Positions 6,423 through 13,517 of a stretch of 25,767 bases of DNA are shown here, piece by piece. The stretch spans positions 1 to 25,767 of the forward strand of contig CAVHIG010000023.1 in assembly GCA_963636105.1 (NCBI GenBank), written 5' to 3'. Below the pieces are notes generated by a model. The model did no database searches. It saw nothing but the letters and a program-made list of their open reading frames with translations, and was not told where the DNA came from. Source of the stretch: CAVHIG01 sp963636105 (GTDB taxonomy: Bacteria > Bacillota > Clostridia > Peptostreptococcales > Anaerovoracaceae). The translations under genes were made by a program, and so were the position numbers. Every line of letters starts with the position of its first letter. The stretch's first letter is position 1.

Positions 6423-7259
6423 ATGGAACCACTTATCAAGGTACGGAATATACGAAAGGTCTATAGGATGGGCGAGGAAAGGGTTGTGGCCCTGGACAAC
6501 GTATCGCTCGACATATATAAGGGCGAAATTGTTTGCTTTTTGGGCACATCGGGCTCTGGAAAATCCACCTTTCTAAACATGGTCGCAGGCCTTGAAAAGC
6601 CTACGCGTGGAGAGATATATATCGGAAAGGTACCGATACATAAGCTAAATGAGGAGCAGGTGACGCTGTTCCGGCAGAAGAATATAGGCTTTATCTTCCA
6701 GGCTTACCACCTTATGCCTATGCTGACAGCGGAAGAAAATGTGAGCCTTCCCTTAATCTTTCGGGGCGTAGATAAAAAGAAGAGAAGTGCTATGGCGCGC
6801 AAGATGCTTACGGCCGTGGGCTTAAAGGGCTATGGCAGGCGAAAGCCGAGCCAGATGTCCGGTGGTCAGCAGCAGAGAGTCGGCATCGCAAGAGCGCTTG
6901 TGGGCACGCCAAAGATTATCTTTGCGGACGAGCCGACTGGAAACCTCGACAGCAATACGACCATAGAGGTCATGAAGCTCATTGTGAAGCAGGTGAAGGA
7001 GCACGGACAGACACTCATACTTGTGACGCATGACAGGAGCATAGCCTCATACGCGGATAAGATCGTAACCATAAAGGACGGAAATATAGAAAGTATAGCA
7101 GACAACAGCGAAAATGCTAAAAACATGCTTGTAAACAGCTTGGATACTGAGGTTGCTACAGACCGCGGTCCAAATACAGAAGGTGCGGCGAAAAGCGGTG
7201 CAAATACCGGAATTTTAAAAGAGGGAGAGACAGAAAATGAAAATCAGAGTGGGAAGTAA
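6423..7259 (+). CDS. ABC transporter ATP-binding protein, MacB/LolD-like
   Basis: This is the cytoplasmic ATPase of an ABC system of the MacB/LolD/FtsE type. It has 278 residues from ATG 6423. Motifs are Walker A GTSGSGKST (41-49), Q-loop FIFQAYHLMPMLTAEENV (from 90), signature MSGGQQQRVGIARAL (145-159), Walker B IIFADEPTGNLDS (165-177) and the switch histidine in LVTHD (200-204). A TTG codon two codons earlier is in frame, but GGAG at 6409-6412 is better spaced (ten bases) for the ATG. After about residue 228 comes a 50-residue polar tail not found in minimal LolD proteins. The 3' end overlaps the next gene by 23 bp, so the three genes are translationally linked. Substrate is unknown. Confidence 0.93.
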   Translation: MEPLIKVRNIRKVYRMGEERVVALDNVSLDIYKGEIVCFLGTSGSGKSTFLNMVAGLEKPTRGEIYIGKVPIHKLNEEQVTLFRQKNIGFIFQAYHLMPMLTAEENVSLPLIFRGVDKKKRSAMARKMLTAVGLKGYGRRKPSQMSGGQQQRVGIARALVGTPKIIFADEPTGNLDSNTTIEVMKLIVKQVKEHGQTLILVTHDRSIASYADKIVTIKDGNIESIADNSENAKNMLVNSLDTEVATDRGPNTEGAAKSGANTGILKEGETENENQSGK

Positions 7260-8973
7260 TAGTGGTGTGCTTGGGAAGGTACTTGTGTTTGCGCTTGCAT
7301 TCCTCATGGCAGCGGGACTGGGCATCACCCCGATAAGCGACGCAGTTTACGCAGAGAGCCTATCGGCAAGCGACCTTACGGTAGAGCAGACAGGGGCAAA
7401 GGCAGTGGCGCAGGAGGAGGAATGCACGCTTAGCTTCAAGATCACAAACGCGACGGACAGCGAGGTATCATATGACAGTGCCGAGGTGGAATTCTCGGAC
7501 GGAAAGGACATCACTGTAAGCGGCGGGCAGACGGGAAGCGTGACTCTCGCAAAGAAGGGCAGCCAGGCTACCGTGACATTTGACCTGAGCGCGAGCAGAT
7601 ATTCGGAGACGGGTTCGCAAAAGTATTGCCTGATATTGAAAAAAGGCGAGGATATCGTATATGAATCCAAATATTTCCAGATAGACATAACAGCAAAGCA
7701 AAGCACGCCGGCGACGACGGGTTATTATGTGTCGACGATTGAGATGTATGCTGATACTACTCCTTCGGATGGCTTCAAGACCGGCAAGGGCAACAGCATC
7801 GCCTTTGAACTGTATAATTCCGGAAATTCGACCGTGAAGGCCATGCAGCTGACATTGACACTTCCGGACGGGGTGGTCGTGCAGCAGGGCAGCAATCAGA
7901 TAAATGTTGGAATTATGAGATCCGGCGACAGGAAGAATGTAAGCTTTCCTATCGTTGTAGAGGAAGGTCTTGAGAAAAAGAGCTATGTGATCACCGCGAC
8001 GATAAAAGGAAGCAATAATCTCGGGGATGCTGTAGAGGTGTCCAAAAGCTTCTATGTATATGTAGACGGCTCAAAGAAGAAGGGCGAAGAGGATAAGGAG
8101 AAAGAGGAAGAGAAGGATGAAGGCATCAAGACGCCGCAGCTCATGGTGAGCAATTATCATATAGGCGGTTCGACGGTGCAGGCGGGTACGAGCTTTTCGC
8201 TTGGACTGGATGTTCACAACACTTCTGACAAGGATTTGAGAAATATAAAGGTGACTGTAAGCTCGGACGGAACCTTCGTGCCGGTAGGCAGCAGCAGCTC
8301 CTTCTTTGTGGATGCGATAGCCGCAAAGGGTACTTATTCGCAGGCGCTGACCCTGAGCACCTCGCTTGAGGCGGAGCAGAAGATTACAGCGCTTACGGTC
8401 AGCATGGCATATGAAGACACAAAGGGAAATGCCTACACCTCAGAGGATACCATATCGATTCCGGTGACTCAGGAGACGAGACTTGTGGTGGATGAGCTTG
8501 TGCCGCCGACAGAGCTCTATATGGGAAATGCAGGCAGCGCTTCCTTGGATTTCTATAATATGGGGAAGACGACTCTTTCGAACCTTCGTGTAAATGCCAG
8601 CGGAAATTTTGATATCATGGAGTCAAACAGCTACTATGCGGGAAATATGGCGAGCGGCGGCAAGGACAGCTATAGCTTCAGCTTTGTACCGCGCGAGGTG
8701 GGCCCGATGGAAGGCGTTGTGACCTTTACCTATGAGGACGCGACCGGTTCGCAGCAATATCTTGAGGTGCCATTTACCTTTGAGGTAATGGAGATGCCTG
8801 TATGGGATGACGGCACCGATGTGATAGAGGAGCCTGTAGAAGAGGACACTACTCCAAAGAAGGCCATTATTATCGGAGGCGCTATACTGGCAGCCCTTGT
8901 GCTTTTCTTCATAATAAAGAAGATAAGAAAGAGAAAGATGCAAAAGGCTCTTGAGCTTGAGGATATGGAATAA
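7237..8973 (+). CDS. Secreted, membrane-anchored CARDB/NEW3-like protein of an ABC system
   Basis: A 578-residue extracytoplasmic protein. Residues 1-39 form a signal peptide (Lys/Arg start, hydrophobic core KVLVFALAFLMAAGLGI, cleavage after DAVYA). The body is a run of beta-rich, Ig-like segments typical of CARDB/NEW3-type (COG1361-like) domains, each with a pattern such as FELYNSGNSTVKAMQLTLTL or LDVHNTSDKDLRNIKVTVSS. A charged linker KKKGEEDKEKEEEKDE divides the segments. The C-terminus has one membrane helix (AIIIGGAILAALVLFFII, about 543-560) and a short basic tail, so the chain is anchored with its bulk outside. Its place between the ATPase and the permease suggests it acts as the outside partner of the transporter, as membrane-fusion proteins do in MacB systems. 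That role is inference; domain naming is from pattern, not a search. RBS GAGGGAGAG precedes the ATG. Confidence 0.8.
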   Translation: MKIRVGSNSGVLGKVLVFALAFLMAAGLGITPISDAVYAESLSASDLTVEQTGAKAVAQEEECTLSFKITNATDSEVSYDSAEVEFSDGKDITVSGGQTGSVTLAKKGSQATVTFDLSASRYSETGSQKYCLILKKGEDIVYESKYFQIDITAKQSTPATTGYYVSTIEMYADTTPSDGFKTGKGNSIAFELYNSGNSTVKAMQLTLTLPDGVVVQQGSNQINVGIMRSGDRKNVSFPIVVEEGLEKKSYVITATIKGSNNLGDAVEVSKSFYVYVDGSKKKGEEDKEKEEEKDEGIKTPQLMVSNYHIGGSTVQAGTSFSLGLDVHNTSDKDLRNIKVTVSSDGTFVPVGSSSSFFVDAIAAKGTYSQALTLSTSLEAEQKITALTVSMAYEDTKGNAYTSEDTISIPVTQETRLVVDELVPPTELYMGNAGSASLDFYNMGKTTLSNLRVNASGNFDIMESNSYYAGNMASGGKDSYSFSFVPREVGPMEGVVTFTYEDATGSQQYLEVPFTFEVMEMPVWDDGTDVIEEPVEEDTTPKKAIIIGGAILAALVLFFIIKKIRKRKMQKALELEDME

Positions 8974-8985
8974 AGGGGATAGAAA

Positions 8986-10302
8986 ATGAGCTTTAGAGAT
9001 CTTGTAGAAATGTGCCTGCGAAATCTGACGCGCAGGCGCACGCGTACGATACTCGCTATCGTGGGCGTTGTTGTGGGCACATGCGCAATTGTGGTCATGC
9101 TCTCCATAGGCTTTGGACTGACAGCAAGCGTCGAAGAACAGATACAAAACTATGGCAATCTCCACATGATTACGCTTTACGATTACAGTGGCGGAAGCTC
9201 TGCCGCGAATCAGGACAGGCAGGGCGTCATAAGTGACAAGACGCTGGCAGAGATCGAGCAGATTGACGGAGTGGATGCGGTCACACCTGTGGTCTCCGCG
9301 TATCTTACGCTTGCTATAGACAAGTATGTGACGACTACGGAAGTGCGCGGTGTAAAGCCGGAGGTGCTCGCGAAGTTTAACTATACCTTGCAGGAAGGTA
9401 GGCTCCTGGAGACTTCGGATAAGGATGCGCTGCTTTTCGGAAATTACATACCTGAGTGGTTCTATAATCCAAACAGTACAAATTACGAAAGCAAGACGCA
9501 AGATGTCCTTACGGATAAGATCATAATGACGGCGGATTGGGAATATGGCCAAAAGAATACCAATAGCGATCCGGACAAGGTCGTATATCCTGAATTCAAG
9601 ATGAAGGGCATAGGACTTTTGGCCTCGGACGGCGGCGATTCCGACTACTGTGTATTTATGAATATCTCGCGGCTTGAGGAGATTGTCAAGGAAAACAAGA
9701 AGGCTGAAAAGGCATCTACCGTGACCGTGGGCGCGAAGACATACGAGCAGGCTATGGTATATGTAGGAGATATAGACAAGGTAGAGGATATATACAATAC
9801 CTTGCAGGATCAGAACTATCAGGTGAGCAGCCCGATATCCATACTTGCGGAGTTCAGAAAAATCTCGCAGATGATACAGCTGGTGCTCGGCGGCATAGGC
9901 GGCGTATCGCTCTTTGTAGCGGCACTTTCCATAGCAAATACTATGATTATGTCCATATATGAGCGTACCCGTGAGATAGGCGTAATGAAGGTCATAGGCG
10001 CAAATCTAAGGGATATCAAGAGGATGTTTCTCATGGAAGCCGGTCTTATCGGATTTATAGGCGGCGTGATTGGTGTAATTCTGAGTCTCTTGCTCTCGCT
10101 TTTGATGAATACGGTGCTAAGCGGTGTTGTAGGTTCTATTCTTGAAAATTTCATCGGCGGCGGCTCTACTGTATCCGTTGTACCGCTTTGGCTGGTATTC
10201 GCGGCGGTGGCCTTCTCCACTATCATAGGCATAGTAGCGGGATATTCTCCTGCAAATCGTGCCATGAAGCTGAGCGCTCTTGAAAGCTTGAAAAACGAAT
10301 AA
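8986..10302 (+). CDS. ABC transporter permease, FtsX/MacB-type
   Basis: The 438-residue membrane subunit starts 12 bp after the anchored protein, with AAAGGGGA as RBS. An N-terminal helix (TILAIVGVVVGTCAIVVMLS, about 21-40) is preceded by the basic segment LRNLTRRRTR. A large extracytoplasmic domain spans about 45-290. The FtsX domain follows with three helices, including ALSIANTMIMSIYERTREIG and VMKVIGANLRDIKRMFLMEA, the stretch that contacts the ATPase, and ends LSALESLKNE. This four-helix layout with a large loop is that of MacB-type permeases, which in Gram-positive bacteria are often linked to export of, or protection from, peptides and envelope stress. The specific substrate cannot be read from the sequence. 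Confidence 0.92.
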   Translation: MSFRDLVEMCLRNLTRRRTRTILAIVGVVVGTCAIVVMLSIGFGLTASVEEQIQNYGNLHMITLYDYSGGSSAANQDRQGVISDKTLAEIEQIDGVDAVTPVVSAYLTLAIDKYVTTTEVRGVKPEVLAKFNYTLQEGRLLETSDKDALLFGNYIPEWFYNPNSTNYESKTQDVLTDKIIMTADWEYGQKNTNSDPDKVVYPEFKMKGIGLLASDGGDSDYCVFMNISRLEEIVKENKKAEKASTVTVGAKTYEQAMVYVGDIDKVEDIYNTLQDQNYQVSSPISILAEFRKISQMIQLVLGGIGGVSLFVAALSIANTMIMSIYERTREIGVMKVIGANLRDIKRMFLMEAGLIGFIGGVIGVILSLLLSLLMNTVLSGVVGSILENFIGGGSTVSVVPLWLVFAAVAFSTIIGIVAGYSPANRAMKLSALESLKNE

Positions 10303-10309
10303 AAAACGC

Positions 10310-10338
10310 TTGACTTGAGCTGCGAAATAAAGTATACT
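10310..10338 (+). promoter_or_regulatory. Promoter of rplM-rpsI
   Basis: TTGACT (10310-10315), 17 bp spacer, TATACT (10333-10338). It starts eight bases after the permease stop and leads to a leader of about 145 bases. Confidence 0.8.
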
Positions 10339-10374
10339 AATTCTGCGTTGTGTTTTCGACGCAGAATTTTCTTT
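10339..10374 (+). terminator. Terminator hairpin overlapping the rplM transcription start
   Basis: AATTCTGCGT (10339-10348) and ACGCAGAATT (10359-10368) form a perfect 10 bp stem followed by TTTTCTTT. It starts directly after the rplM -10 box, so an initiating transcript would lack much of the 5' arm. It can therefore stop read-through from the ABC operon without stopping rplM transcription. Confidence 0.65.
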
Positions 10375-10490
10375 AGAGTACCGGATGGGAATCCGTCCAC
10401 GGGCTCGCAACTTTATAGGTATGCCGAAAAAGATCGGGAAACTGCGCAGTTTCCGCGAGAAGACCGATCTCAGTAGACAAGGAGGAAAAA
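10375..10490 (+). other. rplM leader, candidate ribosomal-protein leader RNA
   Basis: The untranslated leader contains the small hairpin CGGATGGGAATCCG and a larger fold in which AGATCGG (from about 10431) can pair with CCGATCT (near 10464), enclosing the palindrome GGAAACTGCGCAGTTTCC (10437-10454). L13 autoregulatory leaders are known in Firmicutes, but I cannot match this one to that consensus by eye. Confidence 0.3.
10437..10454. repeat. GGAAACTGCGCAGTTTCC palindrome in the rplM leader
   Basis: This is a perfect 18 bp palindrome and the cleanest copy of the short repeat family in the window. It ends 36 bases before the rplM start codon and would be transcribed. Confidence 0.75.
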
Positions 10491-10919
10491 ATGAAATCAT
10501 TTATCGCAAAGCCTCTTGAGGTTGAACGCAAATGGTATGTCATCGATGCAGAGGGCAAGACTCTCGGCAGACTGGCATCTGAGGTTGCTTCCATTCTCAG
10601 AGGAAAGAAAAAGCCTATCTACACACCACACGTTGACTGCGGCGATTATGTAATCGTTATCAATGCAGAGAAGGTAGAAGTTACGGGCAAGAAGAGAAAA
10701 GAGAAGATCTACAAGAGACATACAGGTTATCCTGGTGGACTCCGTGAGGTCACTTTTGAAAAGCTGCAGGCTAAGAAGCCTGAGGAAATCATCAGACATG
10801 CTGTAAAGGGCATGCTTCCTGATGGCGCTCTCGGCAGACAGATGTTTAAGAAACTCAAGGTTTATGCAGGTCCTGAGCATCAGCACGCTGCACAGAAGCC
10901 GGAAGTTTGGGAATTCTAG
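10491..10919 (+). CDS. rplM: 50S ribosomal protein L13 (uL13)
   Basis: The 142-residue protein is of standard length. It shows WYVIDAEGKTLGRLASEVAS near the start, HVDCGDYVIVINAEKVEVTG, KRHTGYPGGLRE and HAVKGMLPDGALGRQMFKKL, all typical of uL13, an early-assembling protein of the large subunit. The strong RBS AAGGAGG sits eight bases before the ATG. The gene is paired with rpsI 19 bp downstream, the usual bacterial arrangement. Codon use is more A/T-ending and simpler than in the neighbours, as expected for a highly expressed gene. Confidence 0.98.
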   Translation: MKSFIAKPLEVERKWYVIDAEGKTLGRLASEVASILRGKKKPIYTPHVDCGDYVIVINAEKVEVTGKKRKEKIYKRHTGYPGGLREVTFEKLQAKKPEEIIRHAVKGMLPDGALGRQMFKKLKVYAGPEHQHAAQKPEVWEF

Positions 10920-10938
10920 GAAAGGGAGGAAATGAAGA

Positions 10939-11334
10939 ATGGCAAAATTGCAATACTGTGGAACAGGTAGAAGAAAGTCCTCCGTTGCTAGAGTAAGACT
11001 GGTACCGGGCAAGGGCGATGTTACTGTAAATAAGAAGCCTCTTGATGAGTATTTCGGAATGGAGCTCCTCAAGAGAGAGGTAAAGAGACCGTTTGCAATC
11101 GCAGGCTGCGAGGGCAAGTATGACGTGATCGCTACTGTACATGGCGGTGGATGCACAGGCCAGGCAGGCGCACTCAGACACGGTATCTCCAGAGCACTTT
11201 GTGTAGCTGATAAGGAAGCTTTCAGAGCTCCGCTCAAGGCAGCAGGCTTCCTGACAAGAGACCCGAGAATGAAGGAAAGAAAGAAGTACGGTCTCAAGAA
11301 GGCAAGAAGAGCAAGCCAGTTCTCAAAGCGTTAA
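10939..11334 (+). CDS. rpsI: 30S ribosomal protein S9 (uS9)
   Basis: The 131-residue uS9 begins QYCGTGRRKSSVARVRLVPG and contains VHGGGCTGQAGALRHGISRA. It ends in the basic tail KKYGLKKARRASQFSKR, whose last residues reach the P-site tRNA in known ribosomes. AAAGGGAGG lies 10-12 bases upstream of the start. It is co-transcribed with rplM and followed by a strong terminator. Confidence 0.98.
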   Translation: MAKLQYCGTGRRKSSVARVRLVPGKGDVTVNKKPLDEYFGMELLKREVKRPFAIAGCEGKYDVIATVHGGGCTGQAGALRHGISRALCVADKEAFRAPLKAAGFLTRDPRMKERKKYGLKKARRASQFSKR

Positions 11335-11360
11335 TCAAAGCATTATCCAATGCGAAGCAG

Positions 11361-11399
11361 AAAAAAATCCCGCAGGTACGTACCATGCGGGATTTTTTA
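11361..11399. terminator. Bidirectional terminator between rpsI and the Rrf2 gene
   Basis: AAAAAATCCCGCA (11362-11374) and TGCGGGATTTTTT (11386-11398) form a 13 bp stem with A-run and T-run on either side. It ends rplM-rpsI on the plus strand and can also end the convergent Rrf2 gene on the minus strand. Confidence 0.92.
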
Positions 11400-11405
11400 T
11401 ATAAA

Positions 11406-11831
11406 TCAGATCACATAATCTCCGGCTGTTTCGCTTCCAAGGAGATCTGCAAGGCTTATGCTGTCGAAAAAGTCATTTGTTATTTTTTCGAATTTTTTCC
11501 ACATAGGCAGGGTCTTGCAGATACCTTCTTTTTCACAGGGCTTTGCGTCACAACCGAGGCAGGATACCGGTGTCAGGCTTTCGTGCGTGGCTCGCAGAAT
11601 GTCACCGATGCATATACTGCCGGGTTCATGGCAAAGGCGATAGCCTCCGCCCTTTCCGTGCTGTCCCTCCACCATATGTTCCTTTGTAAGCAGCGGCATG
11701 ATTTGCTCGACATATTTCAAAGAAATCTCCTGTCTGGCCGCTACCTCCTTCATCGGAGTAAAGCCTCCGTCCTGATGCTCCGCCAAATCGAGCATCACTC
11801 TTATCGCATATCTACCCCTCGTGGATATCAT
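11406..11831 (-). CDS. Rrf2-family transcriptional regulator (IscR/CymR-like)
   Basis: The 141-residue DNA-binding protein has the Rrf2 start MISTRGRYAIRVMLDLAEHQ, a winged helix with recognition region ISLKYVEQIMPLL (about 36-48), and the wing GKGGGYRL (59-66). Four cysteines lie at residues 91, 94, 99 and 105 (CLGCDAKPCEKEGIC), a number and spacing suited to an Fe-S cluster as in IscR; CymR of Bacillus lacks such a set. It lies downstream of cysK on the same strand. The cysK promoter overlaps an inverted repeat, so cysteine or Fe-S/sulfur control of cysK is likely, by inference. RBS AGGGGG is ten bases upstream, and a GGAAACTGCG half-repeat sits between it and the ATG. Confidence 0.9.
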   Translation of the reverse strand: MISTRGRYAIRVMLDLAEHQDGGFTPMKEVAARQEISLKYVEQIMPLLTKEHMVEGQHGKGGGYRLCHEPGSICIGDILRATHESLTPVSCLGCDAKPCEKEGICKTLPMWKKFEKITNDFFDSISLADLLGSETAGDYVI

Positions 11832-11833
11832 AA

Positions 11834-11843
11834 CGCAGTTTCC
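11834..11843 (-). repeat. GGAAACTGCG half-repeat before the Rrf2 start codon
   Basis: Read on the minus strand, GGAAACTGCG fills the space between the RBS and the ATG. This is the only copy seen inside a translation initiation region. Confidence 0.4.
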
Positions 11844-11954
11844 CCCTCTCGTACATATATCCTATTCTACGGAATTATAGTGTAAAATTTGAATAAGCCT
11901 TTGTGCCGACGCAAGGCGGCGGAATGGAATTTTCTGTGCGGAAAATGACAAAAT

Positions 11955-11990
11955 AGAGCAAAGCCTTCCGCAAAGGGAGTAGCCTGCTCT
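11955..11990 (-). terminator. Possible cysK terminator
   Basis: On the minus strand AGAGCA and TGCTCT close a hairpin with further GC pairing inside, followed by ATTTTGTC. The T-run is poor, so read-through into the Rrf2 gene is likely. Confidence 0.4.
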
Positions 11991-12010
11991 TATTCTGTCT
12001 TTTGATATAT

Positions 12011-12943
12011 CTACTCTGCAAACATAGGTGTAGACAGATATCTGTCGCCCGTATCCGGCAGGAGTACTACTATATTTTTTCCCTCGGCTTCAGGACGCTT
12101 TGCGAGCTCTATCGCCGCCCATAGCGCCGCACCTGAGGAAATGCCCACAAGCACGCCCTCTGACTTGCCTATGAGTCTGCCCATTTCAAATGCATCCTCA
12201 TTCTTGACCGGGATTATCTCATCATATACCCGGGTGTCGAGAATGTCAGGTATAAAGCCCGCGCCGATGCCTTGTATTTTGTGCGATCCCGGTGCGCAGC
12301 CTGAGAGAACCGCGGACGATTCCGGCTCAACAGCCACAACCTTAATCTTCGAATTTTTGGATTTTAGATAGCTGCCTACTCCTGTAATAGTGCCGCCCGT
12401 GCCTACTCCGGCTACGAAGTAGTCTACCGCGCCGTCCGTATCTGCGTATATTTCAGGGCCGGTAGTATTGTAATGTGCCCTTGGATTTGCGTAATTTACA
12501 AACTGCCCGGCTACAAAGCTGTTTGGAATCTCCTTGGCAAGCTCGTCAGCCTTTTCAATAGCACCCTTCATGCCCTTTATGCCGTCAGTGAGCACAAGCT
12601 CCGCGCCGTATGCCTTCATAAGCTGGCGACGTTCTACGGACATGCTCGCAGGCATTACGATTATGATGCGGTAACCGCGTGAGGCAGCCACGGCGGCGAG
12701 GCCTATGCCTGTGTTTCCGGAGGTCGGCTCAATGATTACGGAGCCTTCCTTTAGGATGCCTCTCTCTTCTGCGTCATCTATCATGGCCTTTGCGATTCTA
12801 TCCTTTGCGGAGCCGGCTGGATTCAAATACTCAAGCTTTGCCAGAATTTTGGCCTTGAGTCCGTATTCTTTTTCAATATTTGTCAGTTCCAGAAGCGGTG
12901 TGCCTCCTATTAGCTGCTCCACAGATGTAAAAATTTTCGACAT
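12011..12943 (-). CDS. cysK: Cysteine synthase (O-acetylserine sulfhydrylase)
   Basis: CysK joins sulfide to O-acetyl-L-serine to give L-cysteine, using pyridoxal phosphate. The 310-residue chain has GGTPLLEL (13-20), the PLP-lysine motif NPAGSAKDR with K47, the substrate loop PTSGNTGIGLA, the phosphate-binding loop GVGTGGTITGVG, and the C-terminal GISSGAA motif. Length and motifs fit CysK/CysM-type A enzymes; the choice between them is not certain by eye, but the overall pattern favours CysK. RBS AGGAGATG precedes the ATG. The promoter is consensus and overlaps an inverted repeat. The Rrf2 gene lies 179 bp downstream on the same strand. Confidence 0.95.
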   Translation of the reverse strand: MSKIFTSVEQLIGGTPLLELTNIEKEYGLKAKILAKLEYLNPAGSAKDRIAKAMIDDAEERGILKEGSVIIEPTSGNTGIGLAAVAASRGYRIIIVMPASMSVERRQLMKAYGAELVLTDGIKGMKGAIEKADELAKEIPNSFVAGQFVNYANPRAHYNTTGPEIYADTDGAVDYFVAGVGTGGTITGVGSYLKSKNSKIKVVAVEPESSAVLSGCAPGSHKIQGIGAGFIPDILDTRVYDEIIPVKNEDAFEMGRLIGKSEGVLVGISSGAALWAAIELAKRPEAEGKNIVVLLPDTGDRYLSTPMFAE

Positions 12944-12990
12944 ATTGAATTCATCTCCTTTTGCTTGCGCCCGGCTTTTATTATTTGGCG

Positions 12991-13017
12991 TCTGCCAGTG
13001 TCTGCCAGTGTCTGCCG
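12991..13017. repeat. Short tandem repeat in the cysK leader
   Basis: TCTGCCAGTG occurs twice in tandem, followed by a partial third unit TCTGCCG. It lies in the 5' untranslated region of cysK. Confidence 0.8.
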
Positions 13018-13042
13018 GGGCAACGTTGTCTATGTTTGCAAA

Positions 13043-13068
13043 AACCTATCAAACCGGTAGGTTGATAG
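13043..13068 (-). promoter_or_regulatory. Operator candidate for the Rrf2 regulator at cysK
   Basis: Two nested inverted repeats overlap: CTATCAA (13046-13052) with TTGATAG (13062-13068), and AACCTA (13043-13048) with TAGGTT (13058-13063), with ACCGGT between them. They lie from just after the cysK -10 box to about +20, where a bound repressor would block initiation. Assignment to the adjacent Rrf2 protein is inference. Confidence 0.55.
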
Positions 13069-13069
13069 T

Positions 13070-13098
13070 ATTATATCGTTTGCGCAGTCTCTTGTCAA
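13070..13098 (-). promoter_or_regulatory. cysK promoter, full consensus
   Basis: On the minus strand TTGACA, a 17 bp spacer and TATAAT match the sigma-A consensus at all twelve positions. A promoter this strong is usually held in check, which supports the overlapping operator. Confidence 0.88.
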
Positions 13099-13121
13099 TA
13101 GTTATTTTTTTGCTTGTTCAA

Positions 13122-13149
13122 TAAAAAAAGCGCACGTCACCGTACGCTT
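13122..13149 (-). terminator. Terminator of azlCD
   Basis: On the minus strand AAGCGTACG, loop GTGA and CGTGCGCTT form a 9 bp stem (one G-T pair), followed by a seven-base T-run. It lies between the azlD stop and the cysK -35 box. Confidence 0.9.
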
Positions 13150-13178
13150 GTAAGCTTGAGGGGGATATTTGATCTCCG

Positions 13179-13517
13179 CTACACAAACACCTTCTGCACG
13201 AGCAGCATGTACAAAAGCGTGCCGACCATGATGGAGAGAATCATATTCTTTTTCCAAAGATGCAGGATTGCAACTACGGCGGCTGCGATCAGCTCCGGAA
13301 GCCCGTGCGTCGCGCTTGAGACAAAATCCACGTTTTTGAAGCAATATACTACCAAAAGTCCGATGACGGCAGGCGGCAGAAGCGGCGTCAGATCATCGAT
13401 TATTTTCGGATGCGGCTTCCCGTGCGGGAAAAGCAGCGGAGGCAGAAAACGCATGAGAGCGATACCCGCAGCGATTGCCAAAATAAGTAAAAATGCATAT
13501 GTATTGCTGAGTCGCAT
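13179..13517 (-). CDS. azlD: Branched-chain amino acid transport protein AzlD
   Basis: The 112-residue hydrophobic protein has four predicted membrane segments: YAFLLILAIAAGIALMRFLP, LLPPAVIGLLVVYCF, LIAAAVVAILHLW and LSIMVGTLLYMLLVQ. It fits AzlD, the small partner of AzlC. Its ATG overlaps the azlC stop codon by one base (TGATG), and GGAAGGAGG lies upstream inside azlC, so translation is coupled. AzlCD homologues are linked to export of branched-chain amino acids or analogues such as azaleucine. The true start is the ATG ending at 13517; longer in-frame readings run into azlC. Confidence 0.88.
   Translation of the reverse strand: MRLSNTYAFLLILAIAAGIALMRFLPPLLFPHGKPHPKIIDDLTPLLPPAVIGLLVVYCFKNVDFVSSATHGLPELIAAAVVAILHLWKKNMILSIMVGTLLYMLLVQKVFV

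Noticed and set aside
8623..9552. Minus-strand open frame of about 300 codons across the ABC genes
   Set aside because: It crosses the boundary of two well-supported plus-strand genes and reads as low-quality, Arg/His/Tyr-rich antisense sequence.
12991..13017. CRISPR array
   Set aside because: Ten-base units in direct tandem without spacers are a simple tandem repeat. No cas genes or longer spaced repeats are present in the window.
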